From Micromonospora sp. MP36 (GTDB lineage Bacteria > Actinomycetota > Actinomycetes > Mycobacteriales > Micromonosporaceae), in assembly GCF_008119785.1 (NCBI RefSeq), contig NZ_VSFA01000023.1, positions 20,539 to 84,538 on the forward strand: a DNA stretch of 64,000 nt, given 5' to 3'. A program made the translations under genes and the position numbers. Shown in pieces: positions 35,743 to 43,992 of the stretch (within the stretch, counting starts at the first letter, position 1; every line of letters starts with the position of its first letter). Below the pieces are notes generated by a model. It did not search any database. It had not been told where the DNA came from and saw nothing but the letters and a program-made list of their open reading frames with translations.

Positions 35743-35936
35743 GGGGAGAGGCTAGTGACAGCGATCCAGTGTGGGCAATGGGGGTTGGACCCTCGCCCAG
35801 CGCTGGACGTCTGCTGGCACACCTGATCCCCGAGAGCTTTGAGCAGCATCGGTGGCCATCGTGGCGGGAGAGGGCGGCACGGCGTTCCGACCCGATTGGT
35901 GGCTCGACCCGTCCACCTGTGCGTGGCCTGAGGGAC

Positions 35937-36809
35937 ATGCTCGATGCGAGCATGGTCGCTGTGGCGAACGATTGTGTCCCTGTTCCGAATCGTCTCCATG
36001 AGCTGCTGGCGCGGTGGAACAACGACGGACGCCAGCCCCAGAATGGCGTCGGGTGGAACCGTTCCACATGGCAGGCAACCCTGCCGGAGCATCGCGCGCT
36101 TCTCGCCCAGCTGCCGGACCGTCTCGACCGCGAGTACGTAGCGGAGCGTGGGGGCCGCGCCGCTGATGGTGAGGATGCCGCCGTCCAGGCGTTCGTAACA
36201 GCGATGGTGTGGGGGTACGGTCCGGTCGGATACGGCGCGTTCCGAACCGCCCGGGTACTGCGCGAGAACCACGACGCGCCCCGGATTCTTCGCGAGGTGG
36301 CGTCGAAGACGCGCCGCGACGGCGGGGCGGAGGCGTTCGAATGGCTGAAGCAGCATCGCCTGCGCTACCTCGGCGTCTCCTTCGCCACCAAGTACCTCTT
36401 CTTCTCCAGCGGAGCGGAGGCATCGCCCGCGCTGGTGCTCGACCAGCGGGTGCAGCGGTGGCTCTGGCAGCACGCCGACTGCCACTTCAGCCTGAACTGG
36501 AACGTCGAAGACTATCGCCGCTACCTGTGTCTGGTGACCAAGTGGGCCAGAGAGCTCGAACTCAGGCCGGACGAGGTGGAATACCTGATGTTCGCCGACG
36601 ACGGCTCGCAGCAGACTACCCCTGAGGAGGTCTCCGAGGAGTCCGACGAATTCGCCGTGCTGGACGCTCTCGACGAGGCTGCTGCCGCCTTCGCCGCACT
36701 GCCCGGCGACATTGACCCGAACGACGTTGAGGACTTCGAGCGGGGCGTACGGCAGCTGCGGCGTATCGTGCTGGCTCGCGGCTTCACTCGCCGCGAGCTG
36801 CCGGAGTGA
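35937..36809 (+). CDS. OGG-fold (8-oxoguanine glycosylase-like) protein
   Basis: This 290-residue protein resembles the 'OGG-fold' family, relatives of 8-oxoguanine DNA glycosylase often found in defence neighbourhoods. Visible features are AFVTAMVWGYGPVGYGAFRTARVL, GAEAFEWLKQHRLRYLGVSFATKYLFF and ALVLDQRVQRWLW, which track the helix-hairpin-helix region and the lysine/aspartate positions of OGG enzymes (K in TKYLFF, D in LDQR). The open frame extends upstream; I use the ATG at 35937, though the ribosome site is weak. It could excise a damaged or modified base, but catalysis is not shown. Confidence 0.65.
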   Translation: MLDASMVAVANDCVPVPNRLHELLARWNNDGRQPQNGVGWNRSTWQATLPEHRALLAQLPDRLDREYVAERGGRAADGEDAAVQAFVTAMVWGYGPVGYGAFRTARVLRENHDAPRILREVASKTRRDGGAEAFEWLKQHRLRYLGVSFATKYLFFSSGAEASPALVLDQRVQRWLWQHADCHFSLNWNVEDYRRYLCLVTKWARELELRPDEVEYLMFADDGSQQTTPEEVSEESDEFAVLDALDEAAAAFAALPGDIDPNDVEDFERGVRQLRRIVLARGFTRRELPE

Positions 36810-37146
36810 TCATTCCCCGGGTCAACTGGTGCGGGCGGGCGCCAATCAGGACGCCCGGCCTCCGCTGCGACCCGTGGCACTCACCGGGACCGGGGGCGGG
36901 TGTCAGGGTGCGGACGCGGAATGGCGAGCCAGCCCGGACCTCGCCCAAGGAGTGTTCGCCAGACATGCCATCAGTCCCCTGCGCTTGAGGTGGTGAGGCT
37001 GGTCAGGGACCATGAGTGACGACTGGCTACTCTCGGCCAGCCGTGCGGCTACCGCATTCCGACCGACGCACGTCCGATTCGACCAGCCCGGCAGGTTTCG
37101 TCAGCGCTATGCGGGTACCCGTCTCGTTGTCCACAGCGGAGACACA
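36810..37146. other. Non-coding gap before the MFS gene
   Basis: I see no supported gene, RNA or strong repeat in this stretch. Short open frames in it have no ribosome sites and their proteins look composition-driven. It separates the stop of the OGG-fold gene from the stop of the converging MFS gene. Confidence 0.4.
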
Positions 37147-38385
37147 TCAGCGTCGACTGGGATCCAGCGAGGGGGTGTGCCGCAGCCAGATGGCGAGAAG
37201 GCTGGCGACGAGCAGAAGCGCCAGCGCGAGGAACACCACCCCGGCCCACGCGCCGCCCGACCAGGCGCGCCCCGCAAGGCTGCCGAAGACCGACGACCCG
37301 AGGTAGTAGGCGAACAGGTAGAGCGAGGCGGCCTGTCCGGAAGCGGCGCCGCCGGCGTGCGCGCGGGTCGGGACCCAGCCGCTGGCCACCCCGTGCACCA
37401 CGAAGAACCCGGCGGTCAGCACCGCCAGGCCGAGCACGACGACCGGGAGCGAGCCGGGCAGGGTGAGCAGGAGCCCCGCGACGGTGATCAGGCAGCCGAC
37501 CGGCACGACTGTACGGCGGCCGAAGCGGTCCGCCAGCCGCCCCGCCACGGCCGAGCTGACCGTGCCGACCGGATAGACCAGGAACACCAACCCGGCGGCG
37601 CCGAGCCCCAGGTGGAACGGCGCGGAGATGAGCCGGAAGCCCATCGCGTTGTAGACCGCGACGAACGCGCCCATCGCGGCGGCACCGATGGCGTAGAGGG
37701 CAAGCAGGCCGGGGTCGGAGACCGCGCGCCGGGTCACCGCCAGCAGGTGGTCGACGCGCGCGGGCGCCGGGACGAAGTTGCGCGACGGGGGCAGGGTGAG
37801 CCGTACGACGGCCGCGCAGCCCAGGCCGACGAGGGCGATGCCGACGAGCGCCCACCGCCAGCCCGCCGCGTCGGCGATCCCACCCGTGACCAGGCGTCCG
37901 ATCATCCCGCCGAGCGCGGTGCCGCCGATGTAGAGCCCGGCCGCGCGAGCGTGGGTGTCAGGATGCAGTTCCTCCCGCAGATAGGCGGTCGCGACGGCGG
38001 GCAGCCCCGCGAGCGCCACACCCTGCACCAGGCGCAGGCCGAGCAGCACGTGCCAGCCGGGCGCGAACGCGCAGGCGAGCGCCACGACCGCGGATACGGT
38101 CACCGAGAAGTGGATCAGCCGGGTCCGCCCCAGCACCTCCGACAAGGGCCCGGCCACCAGGAGCGCGACGGCGAGGCCGGCGGTGGTCAGCGAGAGCGAC
38201 AAGGTGCTCTGGGCGGCGGAGACGGAGAAGGCGTCGGCGAGCTCGGGCAGCAGCGCCTGCGTGCTGTACATCAGCGCGAAAGTCGCCATGCCGGCGGCGA
38301 AGAGCGCCGCCGAGACCCGGCGATAGCCCGCCTCCCCCGCCCGGTGGCCCTCCTGCTGTCGTACGTCTCCGAGCAGAGTCACCAT
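37147..38385 (-). CDS. MFS transporter
   Basis: This is a 412-residue major facilitator transporter with about twelve membrane helices. The loop 2-3 signature SEVLGRTRLIHFS and the matching ADRFGRRTVVPVG in the second half mark the two six-helix bundles. Layout and length fit the YnfM-like drug/sugar exporters. The ATG at 38385 is used; the longer frame upstream reads back into the LysR gene. It is divergent from a LysR-type regulator 54 bases away, whose control it is probably under. Substrate unknown. Confidence 0.85.
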   Translation of the reverse strand: MVTLLGDVRQQEGHRAGEAGYRRVSAALFAAGMATFALMYSTQALLPELADAFSVSAAQSTLSLSLTTAGLAVALLVAGPLSEVLGRTRLIHFSVTVSAVVALACAFAPGWHVLLGLRLVQGVALAGLPAVATAYLREELHPDTHARAAGLYIGGTALGGMIGRLVTGGIADAAGWRWALVGIALVGLGCAAVVRLTLPPSRNFVPAPARVDHLLAVTRRAVSDPGLLALYAIGAAAMGAFVAVYNAMGFRLISAPFHLGLGAAGLVFLVYPVGTVSSAVAGRLADRFGRRTVVPVGCLITVAGLLLTLPGSLPVVVLGLAVLTAGFFVVHGVASGWVPTRAHAGGAASGQAASLYLFAYYLGSSVFGSLAGRAWSGGAWAGVVFLALALLLVASLLAIWLRHTPSLDPSRR

Positions 38386-38394
38386 CCCACTGTC

Positions 38395-38408
38395 GTCCAC
38401 CAGTGGAC
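38395..38408. promoter_or_regulatory. Operator-like inverted repeat between MFS and LysR genes
   Basis: GTCCAC (38395-38400) and GTGGAC (38403-38408) are perfect inverted arms with a 2-base spacer, centred in the 54-base gap between the two starts. Position and symmetry fit a LysR-type binding site acting on both genes. Confidence 0.45.
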
Positions 38409-38439
38409 ATACAGCAAATGCATGAAACGTCTGGCTGCC

Positions 38440-39339
38440 ATGCGGCAGGCGTATGCTCATCCGGTGTTGATCGACGACCTCCGGAAGCTGCTCTCGCTGG
38501 CCGACCACGAACGGATCACCGACGCCGCGGCGGCGCTGCGGACGAGCCAACCCAGCCTGTCCCGGCTGCTCGCCCGGGTCGAGCAGGAACTCGGCACCCG
38601 GCTGTTCGAACGGGACGCCAAGGGCGTACACCCCAACCCGTACGGCGAGATGGTCCTCGCGGCGGCGCGCGACATCACCGACCGGTACGACCTGCTCCGG
38701 CGCGAGCTGGCGGACCTGTTGGACCCCGAGTCAGGCACCGTCCGGCTGGCGTTCCTGGACTCGATGGCCACCTCGCTGGTGCCGCGGATCCTCCACGACT
38801 TCCGCCGGGCGGCACCCCGCGTCCGCGTCGCGCTGCGTCAGGAGCCGGGCCACGAGATGCTGCATGATCTCGCCACGGGCACCGCCGAGCTGGCGATCAC
38901 CTCGCCGCGCCCCGCCGGCGAACACGGCTGGCTGCCGTTGCAGCGGCAGCGGTTGACGCTGGTCGTACCCAGGGGGCACCGCCTGGCCGCGCGGCGCCAG
39001 GTGCGGTTGGACGACATCGCGGACGAGGACTTCGTAACCGTCCCGGCCGGCTTCGGGTTCCGTACCCAGGTCGACGAGCTGTTCCGGGCCGCCGGCGTGG
39101 TGCCGCGAGTGGCGTTCGAGATCGGCGATCTCGCCACCATCGAGGGGCTCGTCGGCTCGGGGCTCGGTGTGGCCCTCCTGCCCGAGCAGTTCGCCGGGGC
39201 CTCCAACACCGTCGGCGTCCCGGCCACCGCGCCCGGAGCCGAGCGAGTGGTCGGCCTCACCTGGCGCACCGACCGGGCGCTGGCCCCGGCGGCCGCGCGG
39301 TTCCTGGCCTTCGTCCGGCAGGCCGGCTCCTTCGACTGA
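38440..39339 (+). CDS. LysR-family transcriptional regulator
   Basis: This protein of about 299 residues has an N-terminal helix-turn-helix (LRKLLSLADHERITDAAAALRTSQPSLSRLLARVEQELGTRLFERDAKGV). The effector-binding domain contains VRLAFLDSMATSLVPRILHDFRR and VGSGLGVALLPEQF. ATG codons at 38422 and 38440 and a GTG at 38464 are all possible starts; LysR alignments favour the later ones. It diverges from the MFS gene and probably regulates it in response to a substrate. Confidence 0.9.
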   Translation: MRQAYAHPVLIDDLRKLLSLADHERITDAAAALRTSQPSLSRLLARVEQELGTRLFERDAKGVHPNPYGEMVLAAARDITDRYDLLRRELADLLDPESGTVRLAFLDSMATSLVPRILHDFRRAAPRVRVALRQEPGHEMLHDLATGTAELAITSPRPAGEHGWLPLQRQRLTLVVPRGHRLAARRQVRLDDIADEDFVTVPAGFGFRTQVDELFRAAGVVPRVAFEIGDLATIEGLVGSGLGVALLPEQFAGASNTVGVPATAPGAERVVGLTWRTDRALAPAAARFLAFVRQAGSFD

Positions 39340-39396
39340 CCTTCGGCGCGCCGTGTCTGTGAGGCGAGCGGGCGCTGCTGTCCGCAAGCCCGCTGT

Positions 39397-39456
39397 CTGA
39401 CAGAATCTGACCGGACCTCACAGGACCTGACCCGACCTGACAGGACCTGACCCGAC
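39397..39456 (+). repeat. Short 20-base tandem repeat after the LysR gene
   Basis: CAGGACCTGACCCGAC occurs at 39421-39436 and 39441-39456 with CTGA between, giving a 20-base period. A degenerate unit precedes it at about 39397-39416. No spacer diversity is seen, so this is not a CRISPR array. Confidence 0.6.
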
Positions 39457-39869
39457 GGGTGGGCCGGCAGCTGGTCTGCAGAGAACCGAGGGCAGGTCCA
39501 GATCGGCGGCGCTGTCGGCCCTGACGGAGGCTGACAAGGGTGCAGCAGCGGTGTGGAATCCCGCGACCGTCGCGGTGGCCTGCGGGCTATGCGGCGACCC
39601 GTGCCAGCGGTCGAAAAGGGGCCTGTCGTGGGCGCTCGTCGCCGCCGAGCCGGCCCCGTGGTTGTCAGCCCGCGTGTGGGGGCTCGGCTGGGTGCGGCAT
39701 CGGGGGCTCGGTTGGGGGCGTCGGCGATTCGAGGCCCCAAACGAGCCTTACCGGTCTGCCCTGTCAGGCGGCTGAGCTGCGGAAACAGGATCCGAATACG
39801 AACCCACCGGCAAGATCAACCCGTCCCGACTCCCTAATGCTTCTTAGGGATCCCCAGGGGTTCTTACGC
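39457..39869. other. Non-coding gap between repeat and NmrA remnant
   Basis: I see no supported gene here. The longest open frame on the plus strand (from 39540) has no family features before the NmrA-like section. A GGGGGCTCGG decamer occurs twice, at about 39677 and 39703. Confidence 0.35.
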
Positions 39870-40515
39870 CGAGTACGCCACGATGGAGACCTCGACTACC
39901 TGGCGAGGCACCCCCGGAAATCGCCTCGGCCCGACTGGGATTTGCTGGTTCGGGCGATGGCGGCCAGCGCAGCCCTCCACGTCGAGCGGGTGGCGATATT
40001 GCCAAGGTCCGCTACCCGTACACCGACGGTCATACCGAGCGGCTGCTCCGCGCCTCCGGCCTCCCGTACTCCATCGCGCGCTGGCCGGTTCGCGGAGTTC
40101 TTCCTCGGCTTGATCAGGCAGGCCTGGACGAGCACCGACGGGACGGTCGCGCTTCCGGCCGCCGACGGTCGCGTATCCCTTGGGCACGAAGTGACGTGGC
40201 GTGTGGCCTGGCCGCCTTGGCGCGGCGTGAGCCCCCTGCGAACGGGCACCACGACGTGATGGGGCCGGAGAGCTTTACGTCGAGGCGATCGCCTCGGCCG
40301 TCACCGGCACGCCGTCACCGCGCCGGCCGTTTCGCCAGCGCGTTGCTGCGCCTCGGCGAGGAGCCATGGTGGACCTACACGTGCACGGGCATGTTCGAGT
40401 CCATCCGCCAGGGCCGCTGGGCAGCGGCCTCCGACGCGGTCACCGAACTGACCGGCCGCGAACCGGCCTCCCTCCGGGCGCGAGCCTGGGTCCAGGAGCC
40501 GGAACGACGTGATCC
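39870..40515 (+). pseudogene. Decayed NmrA-family NAD(P)-binding protein
   Basis: Pieces of an NmrA-type short-chain dehydrogenase-like protein are found in order but in different plus-strand frames. They are VRYPYTDGHTERLLRASGLP, then AGRFAEFFLGLIRQAW and GTVALPAADGRVS, then HHDVMGPESF, VEAIASAVTGTPS, and finally WTYTCTGMFESIRQGRW with VTELTGREP. These match the middle and C-terminal parts of NmrA proteins, including the terminal 'ESIRxGRW...LTGR' block. At least three frameshifts separate them, and the nucleotide-binding N-terminus is not recognisable. The intact relatives are redox-sensing or quinone-type oxidoreductases. It is no longer functional. Confidence 0.6.
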
Positions 40516-40583
40516 GCCCAAGCGTGGTTTGCGGCGTATTCTCGGTGGCTTGAGAACTGCCACGGCTGGCGAAGGCGGAACGG

Positions 40584-41054
40584 ATGCGCGATCCCCACGA
40601 CTTCGACCTTGAGGAGATCGCTACTGCGCTGGAGGACCAGAGCGCGTACGAGCACCGGTGGCTGATCGACCCGGCAACGGGAGAGGTGCTGCTCTGGACC
40701 GCCGATGGTGGCATCGATGGTAAGACGCCCGTCGACCTCGACGAACTCGATGTGGTGCCCATCGACCCGTTGCCGTCCTACGTGTGGTATGAGGACATGG
40801 TCGACTTCGCGGACCTGCTCAGCGACGAGCGCGTCAGCCGACGACTGCATCGAGCGATCGACGGCAGGGGCGCCTTCCGGCGCTTCCGGAACGAACTGTA
40901 TGAGGAGTACCCGCACCTGGTGTCGGTGTGGCAGGACTTCCGCAACGCGCGTGCCCTCCGGCGTGCGGTCGAATTTCTGGCGGACAACAACCTCATCGCG
41001 GAGGATGCGGCGGAGCGGGCCCGGGCCGAGCACCCTGATCCGGCGGTGCCGTGA
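40584..41054 (+). CDS. UPF0158-family protein
   Basis: This 156-residue acidic protein matches UPF0158, with LEEIATALEDQSAYEHRWLIDPATGEVLLW at the start and VWYEDMVDFADLLSDERVSRRLHRAIDGRGAFRRFRNEL in the middle. Members are soluble cytoplasmic proteins of unknown function. It lies immediately after the NmrA remnant. Confidence 0.8.
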   Translation: MRDPHDFDLEEIATALEDQSAYEHRWLIDPATGEVLLWTADGGIDGKTPVDLDELDVVPIDPLPSYVWYEDMVDFADLLSDERVSRRLHRAIDGRGAFRRFRNELYEEYPHLVSVWQDFRNARALRRAVEFLADNNLIAEDAAERARAEHPDPAVP

Positions 41055-41156
41055 TCCGCAGCGCCACCGAATGACGTCAGGGCCGCAGCGAGTCGCTCGC
41101 CTCCACGTCTATGGCCGCGATCAACGCAGGAGAGCAGTCGCATAGGCGCCGCCGCC

Positions 41157-41251
41157 GTACACGACAGCAAGGGCCGCACGGGCACGTCCTCACCTTCGCC
41201 CGGGGTGTCTGGGCGGCATTCGTCCGCGCGCCCCGTCTTCGCCCTGAGGCG
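41157..41251 (+). pseudogene. DUF397 remnant
   Basis: VHDSKG is read in one frame and GPHGHVLTFARGVWAAFVRAP in the next. Together they match the C-terminal half of DUF397 proteins (compare VRDSKDRGGPVLTFTPGCWAAFV at copy 1). One frameshift lies between them and the N-terminal half is missing. The rest of the gap 41055-41463 holds no supported gene. This is a third, broken member of the XRE/DUF397 set in this window. Confidence 0.6.
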
Positions 41252-41463
41252 CAGGGCGGGCGTGGGCCCGGAGTGCCGCGCCGGGCCACGCCGAGGTACC
41301 TGCCAACCGATGTCATTCGGCACATGATCGCCAATCGGTAAGCCCACATCGCGACCGGACGGCCGGGTGGCTCCTTCCGCCTTTCGTAGGATGCTCCGCC
41401 GGAAGGTGATCTGGTTGTCTTGCCAGCTCAGTCACAGGTCCACAACAGACGGGGAGCGACGAG

Positions 41464-41724
41464 ATGCGAGAGATCACCATTCGCCTCGGTGTGGACGATG
41501 ACCAGTACGCCGACGTCGTGAACGCCATCTGGATGCAGATGAACCTCATTGGCTGCGACTTCACCGTCACGCCAGACCACCGGGCCGTTCCGCAGCTCGA
41601 CAAACGCTGGGACGAATACAGCCAGGTGTCGTGGGCGGCAGGTGGTCGACGCGGTACCCCACAGGCGATCGCTGCCGCAGCGGACCGGACCGGCACCCGC
41701 GATCGTGCCGCCTCGGACGAATGA
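41464..41724 (+). CDS. Small hypothetical protein, 86 aa
   Basis: This 86-residue protein starts with strands REITIRLGVDDDQYADVVNAIWMQMNLIGCDFTVTPDHR and ends in an Ala/Arg-rich tail. ACGGGGAGCGACGAG precedes the ATG, giving a credible ribosome site. Its stop overlaps the ATG of the GIY-YIG-like gene (ATGA at 41721), so the two are coupled. I recognise no family. Confidence 0.6.
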   Translation: MREITIRLGVDDDQYADVVNAIWMQMNLIGCDFTVTPDHRAVPQLDKRWDEYSQVSWAAGGRRGTPQAIAAAADRTGTRDRAASDE

Positions 41725-42692
41725 CAAGGCAACTGGGAAGGGCCAACCAGCCCGCTGAACGAGCCTGTGTCAACTGCGGCGAAGCCGTCCAGGGCCAGGC
41801 GAATTCCCGCCATCGCGGCCCGGATATAGCGTGGTTCGTCCACTGCCACCCCTGCGCGGATCTGGTCGGGGACCAGATGGAACCGGTCGACCTATTGCCG
41901 GACGACAGCGGCGCCGAGGCCTACCGGTGCCGAGACTGCGGCACCCACCGAGTCTGCCGTACGGGTTGGCGGACCCGATGCCACGTCTGCCTGGACGACC
42001 GCTCCGCCGGTCTCGCCCTCGCGGCCGGCGAGCGGCTGCTGTCCCGGCTCCCACTTGAGCCCGCCCTCGCGGACCAGGTACACCGGTTCGCCAGCCTGGC
42101 TGCCGCGGACGCCATTCCCGCTCGCGTCGCCGCCGAGTTCCAGGCCGCGATCGCATTCGGCGAGGAGCTCGACCGGTGCCGCCGCGACGGCTGGGCTGAT
42201 CTTGTGGGTGACGTACACGGGCTCCCGTGGTACGGCGCACGGCAGGGGACCTCATCCCACGGGACCTGGGGCGTCCACGCCCGCTGTGGGTCGTGGCAGA
42301 GGCTCCGCGACCGAGCCTGTCCGAAGTGCCCGCCGGAGCCGGGGGATCGGTCGTTTGCCGCGCTGCGAGACACGTCCTACCTGCTGTACCTGGTCCGGCA
42401 TCGCGGCGTGCTGAAGTTCGGGGTCGGCGGCGCGCGTCGGGTTCGGCAGCATTTGCTAGCAGGCGCGGAAGTGGTCGAGGTTGTTGAAGGCCGTCACGCC
42501 GACGTGATCGCTGCCGAGGCGATCCTCAAGCGGCAGAAGCGGGAGGCGGCGGTGCCGCTGGGAATCTGGCGGACATGGCGGATGCCGGCCTCGTTTGGAG
42601 CGGGCACCGAGGTGGTCAGGGCCGATGTTCGAATCCGGCTTGCGGATGTTCTGACCGCCGGCAGGGATGTCACCGATCGCTTCGCGAGGTAG
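41721..42692 (+). CDS. Zinc-ribbon protein with GIY-YIG-like nuclease domain
   Basis: The 323-residue protein has several CxxC pairs in its N-terminal half (CVNCGE, CHPCAD, CRDCGTH, CHVCLD) and another near residue 200 (CPKCPPE), so it binds zinc. From residue 220, YLLYLVRHRGVLKFGVGGARRVRQHL followed by AEAILKRQ has the order of the GIY-YIG nuclease core: Tyr, KFGVG in place of YIG, Arg and a later Glu. The usual catalytic residues are partly replaced, so activity is uncertain. It is coupled to the 86-residue gene before it and ends at a 15-base palindrome. It is a candidate DNA-binding or nicking protein. Confidence 0.6.
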   Translation: MTRQLGRANQPAERACVNCGEAVQGQANSRHRGPDIAWFVHCHPCADLVGDQMEPVDLLPDDSGAEAYRCRDCGTHRVCRTGWRTRCHVCLDDRSAGLALAAGERLLSRLPLEPALADQVHRFASLAAADAIPARVAAEFQAAIAFGEELDRCRRDGWADLVGDVHGLPWYGARQGTSSHGTWGVHARCGSWQRLRDRACPKCPPEPGDRSFAALRDTSYLLYLVRHRGVLKFGVGGARRVRQHLLAGAEVVEVVEGRHADVIAAEAILKRQKREAAVPLGIWRTWRMPASFGAGTEVVRADVRIRLADVLTAGRDVTDRFAR

Positions 42693-42695
42693 GTG

Positions 42696-42710
42696 GCAGT
42701 TGCCAACTGC
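42696..42710. promoter_or_regulatory. 15-base palindrome after the GIY-YIG-like gene
   Basis: GCAGTTG and CAACTGC form perfect 7-base arms around a single C, starting four bases after the stop. No T-run follows, so an operator is more likely than a terminator. The remaining 42711-42961 shows no gene. Confidence 0.35.
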
Positions 42711-42961
42711 TCGTGGCATCCAGCGACGACCGGTATGGACCTCGCCGGGTCGCCTGTACGACCTGGCCTGCGCCCAACTGCCCGCACGGAGGCATAACGC
42801 CAGTGGTGGGCAGGCGGCGAGGCCGTCCGGGGCGACCGCGATACACGGCGGGCAACGCCCATGCCCGGTCCGTGCCGACCGCGTAGCATCGGCTACTTAT
42901 TGATGATCCGCCGCAGCAAGGGCACTGCCTGACTTCCCAACCCCTGCCGAGAGGAGGACGG

Positions 42962-43747
42962 GTGTCCCCGTCCGATCCCCCCTTCCACCTCTGGATCGCC
43001 GCGGACGACACGCGAACCGTTGCCGCACTCGCTCCGCTTAAGATGTCCAGGACGCCGCTCAAGCACGAGTGGGGCAGCATCACCGACCTGCGCGCCGTAC
43101 CGGTGCCACCGAAGTCTCCCAACATCGCCGGCATCATCGTGCTCGCCACCCTGGTGCTGATCGGTGCCGTCGGGCTGTGCCTCAGTGGCGCACCCTTTCT
43201 GGTGATCTTCATCCTGGCCGCGCTTGCGCTGGCTATCGGGTTGGCTGCAACGACATCGAAAGCCCCGGCTGCTCGAGTGGTGGCACCGGACCAGGAGGCG
43301 TTCCCGGCGCTGCACCACACGTTGGGTGAGGATGAGGAGCGCGAGGACTTCTTCGACCTGGTGGAGTCGGCCGAGCGGGCCGGCCGTGCCCTGCCAGCCG
43401 TTGAAGAGGTAATCGATCCGGCCGAGGGCGGGCAGTTGCTTGCCCAAGTGTTGTGGGAGGCTGCCGACGTGCTCAGCCGCCGGCAGCAGCTACGCCCGCA
43501 GGTGGTGCGCCAGCAGCAGCGGACACCAACCGCTTCGCCAAGCAGCCATGCTGCCCAGGCGTTGGCCGAACAGCGGGAGAAGGTGACGGCGCTGTGGGAT
43601 CAGACCGAAGCGGAGCTGGCCCGGATCCGGACCGCCCTCGAACTCGCCGCCGTCGCCGCGGAGAACGCCGCCCACGACCCAGACGCCATCGACGCGGTTC
43701 GTGAGGCGTACCGGGAGCTTGCTGACGTGTACGGCGAGCGTTTCTAG
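42962..43747 (+). CDS. Membrane protein with C-terminal coiled coil
   Basis: The 261-residue protein starts at GTG with AGGAGGA upstream. Residues about 54-97 are two adjacent membrane helices (NIAGIIVLATLVLIGAVGLC and FLVIFILAALALAIGLA). The rest is cytoplasmic. Residues about 180-255 are helical with long runs of Ala/Glu/Gln (HAAQALAEQREKVTALWDQTEAELARIRTALELAA), probably a coiled coil. The family is unrecognised. It lies just before the small ORF and the Mrr gene. Confidence 0.6.
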   Translation: MSPSDPPFHLWIAADDTRTVAALAPLKMSRTPLKHEWGSITDLRAVPVPPKSPNIAGIIVLATLVLIGAVGLCLSGAPFLVIFILAALALAIGLAATTSKAPAARVVAPDQEAFPALHHTLGEDEEREDFFDLVESAERAGRALPAVEEVIDPAEGGQLLAQVLWEAADVLSRRQQLRPQVVRQQQRTPTASPSSHAAQALAEQREKVTALWDQTEAELARIRTALELAAVAAENAAHDPDAIDAVREAYRELADVYGERF

Positions 43748-43773
43748 GGATAGGCGCGTGCAGGCGCAGGAGC

Positions 43774-43992
43774 GTGTCGCTGAGCAGTACGAGCTTACGT
43801 AACCCGCTCGGCCAGTTGGCGTGGGCGACACAGCCCGCCAAGAAGCTTCAGCGCCTGCTCGTCGATGTTCGTCGCGTCCAAGGCCTGGCTTCGCATTGTG
43901 TGGTGGAGATCGAGGCACTACTGACCCACCTCATGCGCCTTGACGAAGGGGCGCGAGAGGATCGCCCGGAGGAGAACAGTGGCAATTCCTGA
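43774..43992 (+). CDS. Small protein coupled to Mrr
   Basis: A 72-residue ORF starts at GTG and is mainly helical (LAWATQPAKKLQRLLVDVRRVQGLASHCVVEIEALL). Its end overlaps the Mrr start by 14 bases, in a different frame. Its start has no strong ribosome site. It may be a leader or partner of Mrr. Evidence is limited to the overlap and helical pattern. Confidence 0.45.
   Translation: MSLSSTSLRNPLGQLAWATQPAKKLQRLLVDVRRVQGLASHCVVEIEALLTHLMRLDEGAREDRPEENSGNS

Noticed and set aside
37012..38439. Long open frame extending the LysR gene upstream
   Set aside because: It runs antisense through the MFS gene and reads as Gly/Arg/Glu-rich noise before the LysR helix-turn-helix.
39397..39456. CRISPR-like repeat
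   Set aside because: Repeat units are 16-20 bases with constant 4-base gaps and no unique spacers.
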